From Coptis chinensis (taxonomy: Eukaryota; Streptophyta; Magnoliopsida; Ranunculales; Ranunculaceae), in the NCBI GenBank assembly GCA_015680905.1, contig CM027380.1, positions 16,634,001 through 16,698,000 of the forward strand: 64,000 nucleotides of DNA. The letters are read 5' to 3'. Made by a program: the position numbers and the translations under genes. The notes beneath the pieces were generated by a model. It was not told the DNA's origin and searched no databases. It worked only from the letters and a program-made list of their open reading frames with translations. This document shows positions 47,401 to 59,722 of this stretch, piece after piece; the first letter of the stretch is position 1, and every line of letters begins with the position of its first letter.

Positions 47401-48469
47401 GTCCCAGCCTCCTTCCTCATTTCTGAGCTTTTCTATATTATTCTTTCTTCTTCTGTAAATCGTAGATAAGTGAAAAAATCTTGTATTCCTTCCACTTTCA
47501 GCCACCCAGTTAAACCCAACCTTCTGTTTCCAACAGCTCTCTTCCTTTTCTAATAAGTCTAAAGGAAACATTCCCAAATACCTCATTATTCCATTTCTTC
47601 AGCTTTTTACTAGTGAACTTCATCTTTCTATGAACAGTTAATCCAGACATTCCAACATAATTTCCAGGGGAGGAATCTTCCCAAGCATTTGTAATGGTAT
47701 CTTTGCAGGAGGGATCATGAGTCCACATCTCAAAGAACCGAAAAGGTTTACTCAGAGGAGCTATAGAACCATCCAGTTTGATAGAAAGAGCTGAGTGATC
47801 AGAAGAAGCATTAGGGCAATTATGAATAGCAGCCTGAGGGAACAGCTCAAGCCAATTTGGTGTGGCTAGAGCTCTGTCCAGCCTCTCCAGAATATGATTT
47901 CCAAAGAACCGATTATTAGACTAAGTGAATTTAGGTCCTTTAAATCCCAGATCAACCAATCCAATATCATCAATCATCTCATTAAACTCATTCAAACATT
48001 TGAAATTAATCCCATTCCCCCCAGTTTTTTCATCCTCAAAGGAGATATCATTAAAGTCACCAAATAAAAGCCAAGGACCTGGAATAAGGGAAGAGAAATC
48101 ACGAAGCTCATCCCAGATCCTTTTCCTAAAAGCAGCATTAGGTTCACCATAGACAAAAGAAAAAAACCAATCATCACTAGAAAGATAATTAGAAATCTTG
48201 TCTGTAATATGATTAGAGGTTGCCCCCATGATGTCAATCTGTATTCCTTCTTTCCAAAAAACAGCAAGACCCCCTTTGAGACCAACCGCAGGAACAAAAC
48301 AACTACCACTGTACTTTATTCTTTTCTTAACTAATTGCAACTTTTTCTCAGAAACCTTGGTCTCAGCTAGACATATGATATCAGGACTTGAGGCCAAAAT
48401 TAGGTCCTTTAGTGATCAAATTGTCGTGGAGGAACCAATTCCCCAACAATTCCAGGCTTCAATCGTCAT
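44488..48469 (-). pseudogene. LINE B ORF2: endonuclease, RT, zinc finger, RNase H (broken)
   Basis: The start ATG at 48467-48469 overlaps the ORF1 stop, and a stop occurs within about 20 codons. Endonuclease is at 47921-48397 (PDIICLAETKVSEK, LLFGDFNDIS). RT N-terminus is at 46840-47586 (NTRFFHLSTIYRRRKN, APGPDGFQGVFFHKYW, FVKGRSIGDN). The FYADD catalytic box is near 46480-46500, and 46058-46444 holds the thumb. The zinc finger is at about 45300-45350 (CGFCLKYVETTHHLFFSC), and RNase H at 44378-45000 (INFDAGYDRTNGKATAGVIC, AIGAEVAALLALHL, LEGDSSSVI). Six or more lesions are present. Confidence 0.92.
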
Positions 48470-51331
48470 GGAAACAGAGGCGACTGAGAAGGGTCAGTCA
48501 CCGCGAACCCACCAGAGCTAGAACTGCTAGAGCTATCAGAAGACCCCTCAGATGGATCAGAACCCTTACAAAAACCAGAATAACTTGTGGATGAAGACTC
48601 CTTCTCACTGGACATTCCACCCTTACCATATGAACAGAAGCTAGGATTACTAGAATCATACTCATGAACAGAAGCTGGATTAAGGGAGCTTCCAAGAGAG
48701 AACACCGAGATTGAGCCTTTAGAAACTTCTTTTAATAAAGGATCTTTATACAGAGAACCCAGAGCATCACTATTCAGACCACCACTATTATCAGGAATGC
48801 CAATTCCTATATGACCAACAGAACTAGAAAAACCACCATCAGAACCATGAACATCACCAAGAGAACAAACATGTACAGCATTAGAAACTCCTAAAGATGG
48901 TCTAAGCAAAACCTCAGACACCACTGGATTAGCAGCAGACATACCATGTTCCACAACCCTATCACTCTCTTCTAAACATTCTAGAGGCCCTTTGCTCACT
49001 ATATTCCCCTGCACAAACTGCCTTCTTATCCTTCTCCCATCTTCCTCATGGAACCTATCCATCTTCCTTTTCTCTCTGTTTATTTTAGTTGAACTCTTTG
49101 AAGCCTCCATATCCTCTTTTATCCCATCTTCCCAATGCCTATTGTTCCTTCTTTTCCATCTTGCCCTAGCAGAAGGAGGAAGCTCCTTCCCTACTGGGTA
49201 TGGATTAATGTTACTACTCATCTTCTTCCTTTTTGAAACCCTTTCCTCAACCGTAAGAAATTTTGAAAACTCCAACACTCTTTTGGTTGCCAATCTATGA
49301 ACCACCAACTTCTCTTCTCTAACCGAGGAGAAGTGTGTAATGAGCACATGCGCCAAATTTCCAGCTTTTTCCTTCTTCCAATGTAGCCTCGTAAGTCTCA
49401 TACTCTTGTTTCTCGATAAACTCAGAGATAACTGGTTTGAAAACATGCACCTCGTCAGCAAAATTGGTTATAGCCTTAGACACATTTATAGGACCAGATG
49501 CCAGAGAATGTTTTTTGTAAAAAGGATGTTTTTGTTTTGGAGAACTAAAAGCTATCTTATGAGATTTTGAGATGGGTATTTGAGAAACAGGACAAAACAA
49601 GTGGGCTTTGTATTTCGAATGGGCTTTTGAAGGGCTAGCTTTTTCCCTCCTTGACGGGCTCAATATAGCAGATGGGCTTCTAAAACTATTAAAAGAAAAG
49701 CCCAATCCTAGACCCATATTAGAAGAAAACTGGGGATTCAAAGATGCCTTTGGGCCTGGAACCAGACCCACATCCATATGAAGAATATTGTTGCTTATCA
49801 ACGGACCAGAACCCGAAACCATAGAACCTGCAGACTGCAATTCACTACCATTATTCTCCATAAAGCTAACCATAAGACAGTCAAGAGGGAACCCTTCAAA
49901 AGAGACAGAATCATCCGAGAGAACCACATTGCTAGTTGGCAAGCCAACATTTTCCTCCAAAATGCACACCATATCAGAAGAGCCATCCTTTCCAGATGTC
50001 ACCCCCTCAGAAGTGGAATCATAAATTTCCACAGAATTGCATTCCATATTAGAATGACCATCTTTGCTAGATGTTAAGCCTTCAGAAAAAGAACCAAAAT
50101 TTTCCACATAATTACATTACATATATGAAGAAACAGCATTGCCAGATGGCAAGCTATCATTGATAGATGCTCCAGAAAGAATAACCGAATTGTCTGCAAC
50201 AAAACCTGACAACTCAGAAGGACCACCCTTGCCAGATGTCATGCTAGCATCTGTTGAATCCTCAGAAACGGTTACATCCATGTTGTGAGCAAAACCGTTA
50301 ACCTTAGATGGCACCTCTCCTTCCTCCGTTATCATCAACTTCTCTACATGACTTTCTTCAACAAACCTAGAGACATACTCAGAGGAAAGATCAACAGTGG
50401 GTTGCTTTTCTTTCCTATTGTAAACATGCATTTTGAACTCCATAGGGATACATTTCCTCAAGTTTTCAGCCTTGGGATCCCATTCTAGAACTTTCCTAGA
50501 CTGGATTCCAATACCAAACTTGAAAGAAGCTGCTCGAATCCTATTGGAAAAGGGAAGTACAGAAGCAGCTTTAGATTTAAACTTACCCTCTTTACCCAGT
50601 AACGGATGATGAATAAAAGCCTTACACTCCTTATAATCATGACCAATTAATCCACAACAGTAGCAAAAGATAGGAAGCTTCTCATATTTGAAGGAGATTT
50701 GAACAAATTTTTTCCCATGAAGATTGACCATAGAAGAAATAATCATCCTCCTTCTTATAGGGTACATGACTTGAACACGAGAAAAGGAGTTCCCAGCATC
50801 TGATCCTCCTACTGAATCAATCGCCACAACTAACCCAAAAGCAGAGCCTATTTTATGTATATTCTCCCATGTAGACCTTTCTAGAGGGAGACCGAAAATT
50901 TGAATCCATAATCTAAACTCTTGGAAACAATAGTTATTAGTAGGATTATTAGGAATCCATTGTTTTAAAGACATAATATACCCATGAACAGACCACGGAC
51001 CATTTTCCATAACAAACCTCAACTCCTGTTCATCCTCAAAACTAAATTTGAACAAACCCTTAGATAAGAAAGTAATAGTGATTTTAGAATTAGAATTCCA
51101 TGATTTAACTAATTCATTACGAATATCCATCTCATCAAATTTTCTTGAAGAGAAAAGTTTACCAATCAGAGATTTCTCCCAAAGCTTACGCTCCTTTTCA
51201 TTGATAGAATCCAAATTAATCTCGTCTGGAAATCTGTTGATCTTCCACATAGCTTCCATCTGGAGATGAAGACGGTGGAGCTCATCCTCTTCACTCTCAT
51301 CAGGAATAAATTCTAGATCTGGATAACTCAT
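48466..51331 (-). pseudogene. LINE B ORF1 (DUF4283, zinc knuckle), near-complete with two lesions
   Basis: The ATG at 51331 opens a 404-codon stretch: DUF4283 at about residues 30-190 (GPWSVHGYIMSLKQWIPNNP) and a zinc knuckle (FCYCCGLIGHDYKEC) near residue 230. A stop at 50117-50119 interrupts it, and the same frame continues from 50107 to 49319. A frameshift near 49370 then leads to the last part (to 48466), which is Ser-rich (SSDSSSSSSSGG) and ends at a TGA overlapping the ORF2 ATG. Undamaged, it would be about 950 residues, a long RNA-binding ORF1. Confidence 0.9.
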
Positions 51332-51567
51332 ATTAACAGAGACTTAGAGAAAAAGGAATAGATCTGAAAAAACATGATGAAGAAAGGAAAGGAGGTCGAG
51401 AGAAGAGAGGTGATATAAAGAACAGGAATAGAGAAGAGAAAGAAGAGAGTTGCTACGCTTAGTTTTTTCTCTCAGCGTAGAGAGCTTTTTACCAATGTTA
51501 AATGTACGGTTGGTCAAACTGCAAAGATATTGCGACTAGTGAACTTCTCTATGACTTATCATTTATG

Positions 51568-53888
51568 GAGATATAGTATAGAGATGGAAAATTGAAAATT
51601 TAACCATTTGAAGAGGCATTTTCGGAAATTTTTTTTAACATAAGAGAAGGAGAGTTACTATCTTTTATTAGAAGACTTGTATGGGATATGTATTATGTTT
51701 TGTAGTATCCAAAAATATTTTAGTAAGATTTATTGCCTATTTAGTAGGAAATTTATGTTGGGCATAGTATGATTTTTGTGGAAATTTGAGGCCTTTTTTC
51801 ACTCGAGGCCTTAGGCAATCGCCTAACCTTACGGACGAGCCGGCACGGGTGGCATCCATTCACACGAGAATCTATTTTCCTTATGCTATTAAGGTTCACT
51901 TGCATGAAAGGATGCCCGAAACGTAACTGGCCCTCCCATGGCCGTCTAGTGAGCCTTGTGTCTACCAGCAAGCACGAGAAGTACATAAAGCTAAAAGGCG
52001 TTCGTTGGTGGGGGAAATTGTTGAAGTTAGGGCAGAAGGGCGGGGCGAAGAGGACTAGATCAGAAGACAAATCCAATCCGAAGTTTACTCATATTAGTGG
52101 ATAGGGAATCATTGGAAGTTCCATAATTAATGTTCAAAGGCCACTGATTTTTTTTTTCCTGCTAAAAGCTACGGTGATCGATTTTATAAATGATGAAAAT
52201 AAAGGTTACAAAAACAAAGGCTACTGATTACTTCAACTAAATTTCTGTTTTTTCACCATTGATTATGTTTTGATTAGTGGCTTTAGTTTCAAATCTTATT
52301 TCTTATTTCAAGTTTCAAGATGAACTAAAACTTCTTTTATATATATTAGTAAATGGGCACGCACGTGTGTTATGTTATGAAGATGGATAATTGTTTTTGA
52401 TTTTAGGGAAGAAGAAACTCTGTTTACAAAAAAACTTTACTAAAATTTTGTAGTAAAATTAATTTACTGATTTTATTTAATTTCCTAGCGAAAAGAATTG
52501 GAGGGAAAAAAAAAAGAGTACACACAAAATTGTTCAAAAGTAGATAAAAGTATGGCTTTCTTCATAAACGAACTTCGAGACCCTAAGTCTACATCCCAAT
52601 GTGAGCTTCATCATCGGCCAACATAATTTTAGCTTCTCAACGCCAATAGTAAATGTATTTGAAAAGGTACTCCACATTCTGTTTTCATTTAATGGAGGAT
52701 CGCTAGTACATAAGCAAATAAGTGTAACTAATTAAGGAAGACCTAAATAAAGAAGTAGAACAATAAGAGAAATATAATTGAAAACATAGTACAAAATATC
52801 AGAATATGCGTATTTATCGATATTCAATTTCTGGATATGTATCGTGGATATATCCTTCTCTTTGGAGATATTTGGCATTGTTTCACATGCAAATATCGTG
52901 GATATATCCAAAATATCAATAAATATCGTAGATATTGTAGATGTTTCTTGATATATCATGATACATTATTTATATTTATTTGAAATATAATAGTAAATAT
53001 TAAATAAAATTGTTATATACATAAAATATCGCCAAATATATCTAAATATCGCAAAATATCTCAAAAATATCACAAATATTGCAAAGCTGTAAACCATTAT
53101 GAGGCGATAAGAACACCACTGTTATTCAAAGCTGAAAAATATAATAGCAACATTATGCGTTGTAAACGAAAAAGTTGACTTAAACAATTAACAAATTCTA
53201 TGAAAACTAAAATTACTGCATTAATCTGATTCGCATTACACTTGATACAATCAATGTCGAAAAACAATTGATCATGGTAATTAACTAACACAATTTAGAA
53301 TCCTTTCAAGCCTTGATACGACTGAGATAGTGTTATCTACATATAAATGAATTACTATAGTATTTGCAGATATTGTTCTAGAGATATAAACTTGTAAACT
53401 TGTAGCCATTGTTGAATTATAGTTCGGAAAAATATGAGGTAATATTAACTATTCAACTAGCAATTTAAAGGTTTACTAACTCCATTATACATCCAGTGTT
53501 ATTGGCGATTGGTATGATGGCCAGGCTCTGATGATGTCATAGGCGATTGAAAGAAAGCTTATTTCCCTCCCATTTTAGGAAACTTTCTAAAGGTATTCTC
53601 AGATCTTAAATTTTATCTCCTTTTTCTTTCCTTTTCTAGTCATTCTCTCGTCATCTCCCTTGAAAGCTTTGGATTTGCTTGTATCCAACTGTTAGTCACA
53701 CTAACACCGATACAAGTTAAAAACCTCTGAATTCTTGTGAGACAACGCCAACTCCCTGGAAGTGAAAGCTTGCACCTTGTTTTTAACTCTCTTTTTCTAG
53801 CGAAGAAGAGGTTTCATCCAAGTTCTCTCTTTAACTGCTAGTGAGGGTTGGATATATGACTTTCTGTTGTTAGAGTAAGATTGAGACC
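51568..53888. other. AT-rich non-coding DNA
   Basis: 51568-51850 is the right flank of the LINE (see relic). 52790-53085 is an irregular array of AAATATCG/ATATCGTGG-like words. 53560-53888 may be the 5' leader of the LINE fragment that follows. No host gene is recognised. Confidence 0.5.
52790..53085. repeat. Irregular ATATCG-word repeat
   Basis: More than ten variants of AAATATCG or ATATCGTGGATAT occur in about 300 bp, in both orientations and without a fixed period. Confidence 0.6.
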
Positions 53889-54970
53889 ATGCCGAATCAT
53901 ATTCAACATAGAAGGGAAACCTCAAACCCTCCCCCAACTATGTCTTGGAGTTTTTTGTTTAGTAACAATAATTCTAGTAACACAGAAGATAGCCATCTGG
54001 GATGGTTATTTGAAACAGATTTAGAACAAGAGATAGTAGATGTACCTACTGATAGTCTTGAGGAAGGTTGTGAAGTATGGAAAAACCACTTAGTGGGTTT
54101 CTTTCTATACAAAAGATTAGTTTTTCCTATTGTGAAAAGGACTTTAGAAAGAGCATGGAAAACAAAAGCTGACTACGAAATATCAACAGATAAGGATGTT
54201 TTCTTCTTCAAATTTAGAGAGGAGGAAGATAGGAAAATGGCGCTCGAAAGTGGACCTCTTTTTATTGCAGGAAGAGTGTTCATGATTAGGCCTTGGACAG
54301 GAACTGGAAACGCAGAGGAGGAATATGACTAAACACTCCCGATCTGGGTCAAGTTATGGGATGTGCCAAAACAAATATGGACTAATATAAAAGGGGTATT
54401 AGTTAATTGGAAAGCCTTATTGTTGGGATGATGCAACTAAAAAAAACAGAGATTAGATTTGCTAAGGTCTGCATTGAAGTCCCCATTAATGCCAAGTACC
54501 CAGATTGTTTGAGGTTTAACCTTGGCAAATGAATTACTGCTGATGTAGGAGTGGATTACATGTGGATCCCCAAAACATGCAACTCATGCAAGAAAATATG
54601 ACACAAGCAAGGAGACTAGCTGTCTAGGCATTAACCCAACTACCAATCCCACAAGGCAAAATTCAACATGGGTGCCTAGGGTTAATAGGAGTAACAATTG
54701 TACTAATTATAATGCAAATGGTACAAATGTTACAAGGGAAACAACAAGAGGAAATACTACTACTAATACTACTGCTGCTATTGGTAGGGTAAGAGAATAT
54801 GTTGTTAACCAGAATATCCGTGAATTATAGGGATTTGTTGCTGGAGAACCAGTTGTTCTGCGACTGCAAGCTAATGTGGTTCCACCCACCCAAATGGCTA
54901 TTGAGACAGCGTTGGTAGTTTATAATCCTGCTAATAACCAGCCATTGGTTCAAAATAGGTTGACGGGATC
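53889..54970 (+). pseudogene. LINE C ORF1 fragment (DUF4283)
   Basis: The ATG at 53889 opens 147 codons containing the DUF4283 start (VGFFLYKRLVFPIVKRTLER, FREEEDRKMALESGPLF, VFMIRPW). After a stop at 54330 the pattern continues (LPIWVKLWDVPKQIW) and a degenerate zinc-knuckle region with CNSCKK is near 54571-54600. The fragment is cut at 54971 by the gypsy B LTR. Confidence 0.82.
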
Positions 54971-55657
54971 TGTAGGGGAAATTTCGTGTATCCCCTGATC
55001 TTCCTTTGTGCCTTGGGATCTTGAAGCCTCTACTGAATAGAGAAGGGATGAGATGATGGTGAGTTCAGGGTTGAACCGTCTGACGGCTGCCTACGTATCT
55101 CCTTTGTTCTTAAGGAGAATCAAATCCTATTTTGCGTAGTTCCTAAGAGCGAATCCCTATGGTTTATATAGGAAGGGCTACGAGAGTTCTAGGGTTAGGG
55201 CTGTCCTCACCGCTTGTGAGTTCCCTTCCATCTTTGGACTTTGCCTTCCTATTAGGATTCCTCTTCTTATGGAAGTCTAAATCTAGACCATATCTTATGA
55301 GAGGTAAGTTTTCTTGTTGATCATAATGTCCCATCGTGTATGAGAAGATAATATCTAAAAGGTAACTCCTAAGATATGTCACCACGATTCCTTCCTTATC
55401 ACCAAAGATTGCCATCTTTAGTTTTCTTCTGTTTAGGAACTGTCTATATCAGATCCTAACGACTGGGGTAACTGTTATGTTTGAAGGCGGTTAGTCATGT
55501 GTCTGGCACATGTCCACTAAATACTTGTGCTAAGCACGAGATCACTTATTCACAGAACTGACCCGATGGTCCTCATCTCATTCTAGATATATATCTATAG
55601 TCTTAGGTTATTTCCCATATACGTGTCATCTGTTCAGTGACAGAAAATCTCCCTACA
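54971..55657 (-). repeat. Gypsy B 3' LTR (687 bp)
   Basis: The ends form a short inverted repeat: TGTAGGGGAAATTTCG on the left and, inverted, TGTAGGGAGATTTTC on the right. Next to the right end the minus strand has CAATAGGGGGCATC (55658-55671), a polypurine tract. The LTR interrupts a LINE ORF1; the partner LTR is outside the window. Confidence 0.82.
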
Positions 55658-55876
55658 GATGCCCCCTATTGTGCCATCTAGCGCTTGAAGCGACACTGCT
55701 TTTGGCGCGAGAATCTTTTTCCAAAACTGTTACTGGAACTGCTGACATATCCAACTAATTAAGGCTCTGAAAAGGCGGCTTGAATAGACACGCCGTTTCC
55801 CGAAAAAGATAATGATGGCAGTTCCATCCCGAAAAGACGCACCGCTTGGGCTCATCCTAACCGTCCATCTTATCTG

Positions 55877-55884
55877 TATATAAA
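55877..55884 (+). promoter_or_regulatory. TATA box of the antisense gene in gypsy B
   Basis: TATATAAA lies 115 bp upstream of the ATG at 55999, inside the element but outside the LTR, and points toward the antisense gene. A pyrimidine-rich leader follows (TTTTCCTCTTTTTCGATC just before the ATG). Confidence 0.65.
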
Positions 55885-55998
55885 GGATCTGGTGAGAGAA
55901 CTCTGATTATCTCTTCTGCTACCTTTTTCTGCATACTGAACCTTTTGATCTCCTATTAGGGTTTAACAAAAACTTAAAACTTTTCCTCTTTTTCGATC

Positions 55999-58683
55999 AT
56001 GAATCCCAACTGGTCACTTGTAAACTTCAGAGATCTTTCCTCCCTGGAACTGATCCGCGAGAAATTTCACATCCCTGAAGATATTGGCCTGGAGTGGGGG
56101 AGGTTATCTGATGAGTTGGCCTATAAGGAGGTGGCGCTCATCACCATTGGTCAGCTTAGGGTCGGACTCACTCTTCCCCTCCACCCATTGCTAAGAATGT
56201 CTGATTCACTTCAATCTTGCTCTTGGTTAGGCAACACCCCTGTTTTATAGAACTGTCATGTATTCTGCCCTTCTTGTTAAGAGACATGGATTTGCTCTAA
56301 ACCGTTGGGTGTTTGGTTACTTTTATGAGGTCCGGCGTATTCGAGACCAATCATACTATTATCTCATGACTAGAGACAAGAACTCTCCGATCGTCTTTTT
56401 TGAGGGGAAGCAGAGTGACGAAGGCTGGGTTGATCACCACCTTCGTGTGTTGGGTGATGCGTGGGACGTTCGCCCTTCTAATGTTGATGGTGAGCCAATG
56501 GGAATTCCTGTTCCCAGAAAACACACCCATGCTCCAACTAGTAAGTCTTCTTACTCAGGTACTTTATAACTTGATATAAGAGTCTTTCGCCTGAATTTCT
56601 TTGCTATTATTCTTTAGATGGCTCTTCCCCCTGGAATCAACTAACTGCAACTGATGCTGCTACGGTGGACATTATCAAGAAGATCCCCAAGGAACAGATG
56701 ATGCATTGGGTGATAGTTCCTGATCCCACCCGTCTTTTTGAATATTTCAACATGTCTACTGAATAATTGTTGCAACTTGTCCCTGGCTTTTCCCCTTTTG
56801 GGATAAATACTGTGAATTCTAGACGCACAACACTTCCTCCTCCTGTGGATCAAGATGCCAGACTTTTTCCTCCTCCAGTTCAGGATGAATCCTCTTTGAT
56901 TACTAGGAGAAGAGGAAACCACAAAGAGAAGAGTTATGTGGCCGTCTCTAGTGATGCTGCGATGTCGGGTTCAGTTCAAGAGCTTGCTGTTAGTGATGAT
57001 TGTGTGATCCCTGGCGGGAGGGGCCTTGAACTGCCTCATGAACTGCTGGCGGCCAACAATTTTAAAAGGGAGACGCGCGCGTCCAACCGTTCTAGAATGA
57101 AGAGATCTGATACTACTTCTGCTTCTGATGTTGCCCCATCTGGTAAGAAAATGAAATTTCGTCCTCTCACCGTAAATGAAGAAACACTTTTCAAGGTCCC
57201 TGCTAGTAGTCCCCCACCTGTTAAGTCTTGTAAGAATGTAGCTGTACCCCTATCAGTTCCAGATCCTCCTGTAGGTTCTGAACAAACTGGTGCCAATGTC
57301 CCTTTGACTATTGACCCTTCCCTCCCTAGTAATCGTAAGGGGAAGGATATTGCTAAAACAACTGCCGTAACTATCGCTCTCCCTCCTCCTCAATTTGGTG
57401 ATAGGAGGAGGGGGAGTGATGACATCCCCTTCTCGCCTCGATCTTTGGATTCCCCTTAAAGGGAGATGATCGTAGAGATGAGGCGTTGAGGACGAACTGA
57501 TGAACTTTCTGTTACCAACAAGCATTCTGTAAATGATGTTGACATCGCGTTTGGAGTTCGAAGCTGTGCGACTTCCTGTTGACAAGGCTGAGGCCAGTAT
57601 GTAGGCTGGGAGGCTAGACCTGTCCTTTCATCGATCTGTTGTTCATCTTGCTAAGGTAAAACTTTCCCTCTCTGTTCAATGTTCTGTTTCTCTCATTGTG
57701 ACGTTTACGCACTCTGCATTCTTTTCCAGTTAGTGAATGAGCTTTTAGCCATGAAAGAGCATATCTTCGCGGCCTCAGCCGGTACATCCACTGATGACAT
57801 GGCTACTGGCGAGCTGATTTGGGCGAAAGAGGCTAATGAAAAAGAGCTGAGGAGCTGTAGATCGAGGTTGAAGAGCTCTTGGCCATAGAGAGGAAATCTG
57901 ATACTGGTTTCGAAAACATGAGAGATATGATCTCCAACTTTCGGGGCTCTCTGGAAAAAGCCCAGAAAAGAGCTGCTGATGCTGCTACTTGGAAGGTGAA
58001 GTTCTTGGAACTGCACTCCCATTTCACCACCCTGCAAGCAAAGTATGACCAGGTCCAAGGGGAACTTCACCGTAGGAACACCAAGATGAGAACCCTCGGT
58101 CAAGCCATTTTCCATGCAAATGAGGTCATGTCAAGTTATAAGAGAGCTCTGAAAGAGAAGCGTCTTCCTTCTGATGAGAAGGCTGATGACCTCATGGCTG
58201 AGACCTCCGAGTTCTATTCCAAGGTAGTGCAGGAGGTGAAGAAGAGATCAGCTGAAAATGTCATTCGTTTTGCTCTGAGAGTACTGGATGTTTATGAAGA
58301 GTCCTTCAATACGGCCAAACAAGTAAAGTTCGAGGAGGCAAAATGAGGCTACTGGGTACATTTCTAAGTTAGATGATCAAGGGCGGGTAACCAACCCCTT
58401 TGTCTTGTTTCCTAACTTTGACACCAGTATATCTGCTATTCAAACTAAACTTATGTCTGATGCCTCCTCATCTTCTGAAGAAGACACCGATGATGACATG
58501 CCTCCCGTTCAACTTTCTTTTCTGCCAGTTCCAGTTTCAGGTGAGTGTTCTGTTCAGCCTTCAACTGTTCCAGCTAATCCAACCACATAGTCTGTTCTTG
58601 AGAGTGAAACAAGAGTTCCTGAGGATGGTGCAACAGCAAGCACTAATGGTGAACCAAAGTTTGATTCTACCCCTACTTCATAA
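55999..58683 (+). pseudogene. Antisense gene of gypsy B (Transposase_28-like domain and coiled coil), 3 exons
   Basis: Probable exons are 55999-56558, 56618-57655 and 57730-58683, with GT-AG introns at 56559-56617 and 57656-57729. Exon 1 has VGLTLPLHPLLR, YSALLVKRHGFALNRWVFGY and RRIRDQSYYYLMTRD, resembling the 'putative gypsy-type transposon' (Transposase_28) domain. Exon 2 is a basic and Pro-rich linker. Exon 3 is a long coiled coil (57879-58346) followed by an acidic tail (SSSEEDTDDDMPP). A frameshift near 56195, TAG stops at 56228-56230 and later, and a shift near 58345 make this copy defective. Such antisense ORFs are known in Tat elements; their function is unknown. Confidence 0.75.
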
Positions 58684-59722
58684 CCCTTTCAGTTGATGAT
58701 TCACATAAACAATTATTTTTAAATAATTATTTTATGGGTCTGTAATATTGAGCTATGTAGCTCACATATAATTTACTTACTAAGCTCTACACCTCCTCTA
58801 TTTTATATATGCATGCTATTTAGTTACTGAGCTCTGTAGCTCTTCTAGTTTATGTATACATTAGAAGCATTTTATGTTATATGACATATGTTACTATACA
58901 TACTCTACCCCTGATGCCCCCAAAGTTCATTTGGAATAACAATAGATGACCCCAGTAGGCTAAACAGATTAAAATGAAGCATGACCAGAATCTGATCAGG
59001 ATATTATGGAAGCCATTCAAGTTAACTGTAATCAGGAGTTCGATCGCAATAGAGTCATATGTCTTTGAGAAAGTAACTTGGTGCCATGAGCACGACACTG
59101 TGTTTAATAACGATAGGTTCTATTAAAATAAATAGGGTATCGCCCAATGAGCGGCAGTAGGAGTCTTCCTCCCTCGCCATCATCATGCCGATCTGAGTTC
59201 TGTGCCCATGATTTGCTTGCTAGGATCTAGATCCAACCCAAATTTTCCTAGCAACTTCTATGTTGATGTTTCAAGAGCGCCAAGAACTGGCATACAGTTC
59301 AGGCTCTTAAGAACACTATCTCTTGCCCCAAGTCAAATTGGCATACAATTTAGTGAACAGTTAGTGTGGTCTGTTTCCCTAAATGCTTAACCCATCAAGG
59401 ATAATCACAGTTTGAAAGAACTGGCGTACAGTTAGTTCCAGCTGCGTGGGAATGGGAAAGGATCTGGCATACAGTTCAACTTTCCCATACTCAGTATCAC
59501 TGGTTCTAAAGCAAATTGGCATACAATATTCTTGAATAGATAGTGAGAAGATAATTCCCTAAAAGCTTAGTCCATTGTGGATCATAAAAAAAGAACTAAT
59601 GCAAGGAATAAATTCGATGGCAATGTGGAGAACTTTATTGATGGCTTGGAGAGAAGTAAACAATGCGTAGAAAAGCATAGAATAACAATTTACTGATAGT
59701 ACTTGCGAAGGTGCTACACGTT
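58684..59722. repeat. Gypsy B untranslated spacer with diverged tandem repeats
   Basis: Between the antisense gene and integrase. Two ~130-bp units at about 59283-59415 and 59457-59590 share GGCATACAGTTCA, AAATTGGCATACAAT and TTCCCTAAA-GCTTA words in the same order. TGGCRTACARTT occurs five times. No coding sequence is recognised. Confidence 0.7.

Larger units (their letters stand above)
44451..51552 (-). mobile_element. L1-type LINE B, full-length, 15-bp target duplication
   Basis: The T run at 44451-44469 is the poly(A) tail on the minus strand. The duplication GACTTATCATTTATG is perfect at 44436-44450 and 51553-51567. The roughly 7.1-kb interior holds a 5' leader (51332-51552), ORF1 and ORF2 in order. 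Length and ends indicate a full-length insertion, but both ORFs have stops and frameshifts. Confidence 0.96.
44243..51850. mobile_element. Possible hAT-like relic split by LINE B
   Basis: Left of the LINE, 44247-44300 reads CAGGGCCGGCCCTAGC with CTTGAGGCC; to its right, 51788-51846 reads GAGGCCTTTTTTCACTCGAGG ... GACGAGCCGGCAC. CAGGGCCGGCCCT is a common hAT terminus in plants. The right terminus is degenerate, and no clear 8-bp duplication was found. About 190 bp lie left and 280 bp right of the LINE, with no coding sequence. Confidence 0.4.

Noticed and set aside
52034..52104. Lys/Arg-rich open frame to the right of the LINE
   Set aside because: Short, without a domain; probably decayed repeat DNA.
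54330..54960. Separate host gene downstream of the DUF4283 frame
   Set aside because: The continuing pattern matches LINE ORF1 (DUF4283 then zinc-knuckle region), so it is the same decayed fragment.
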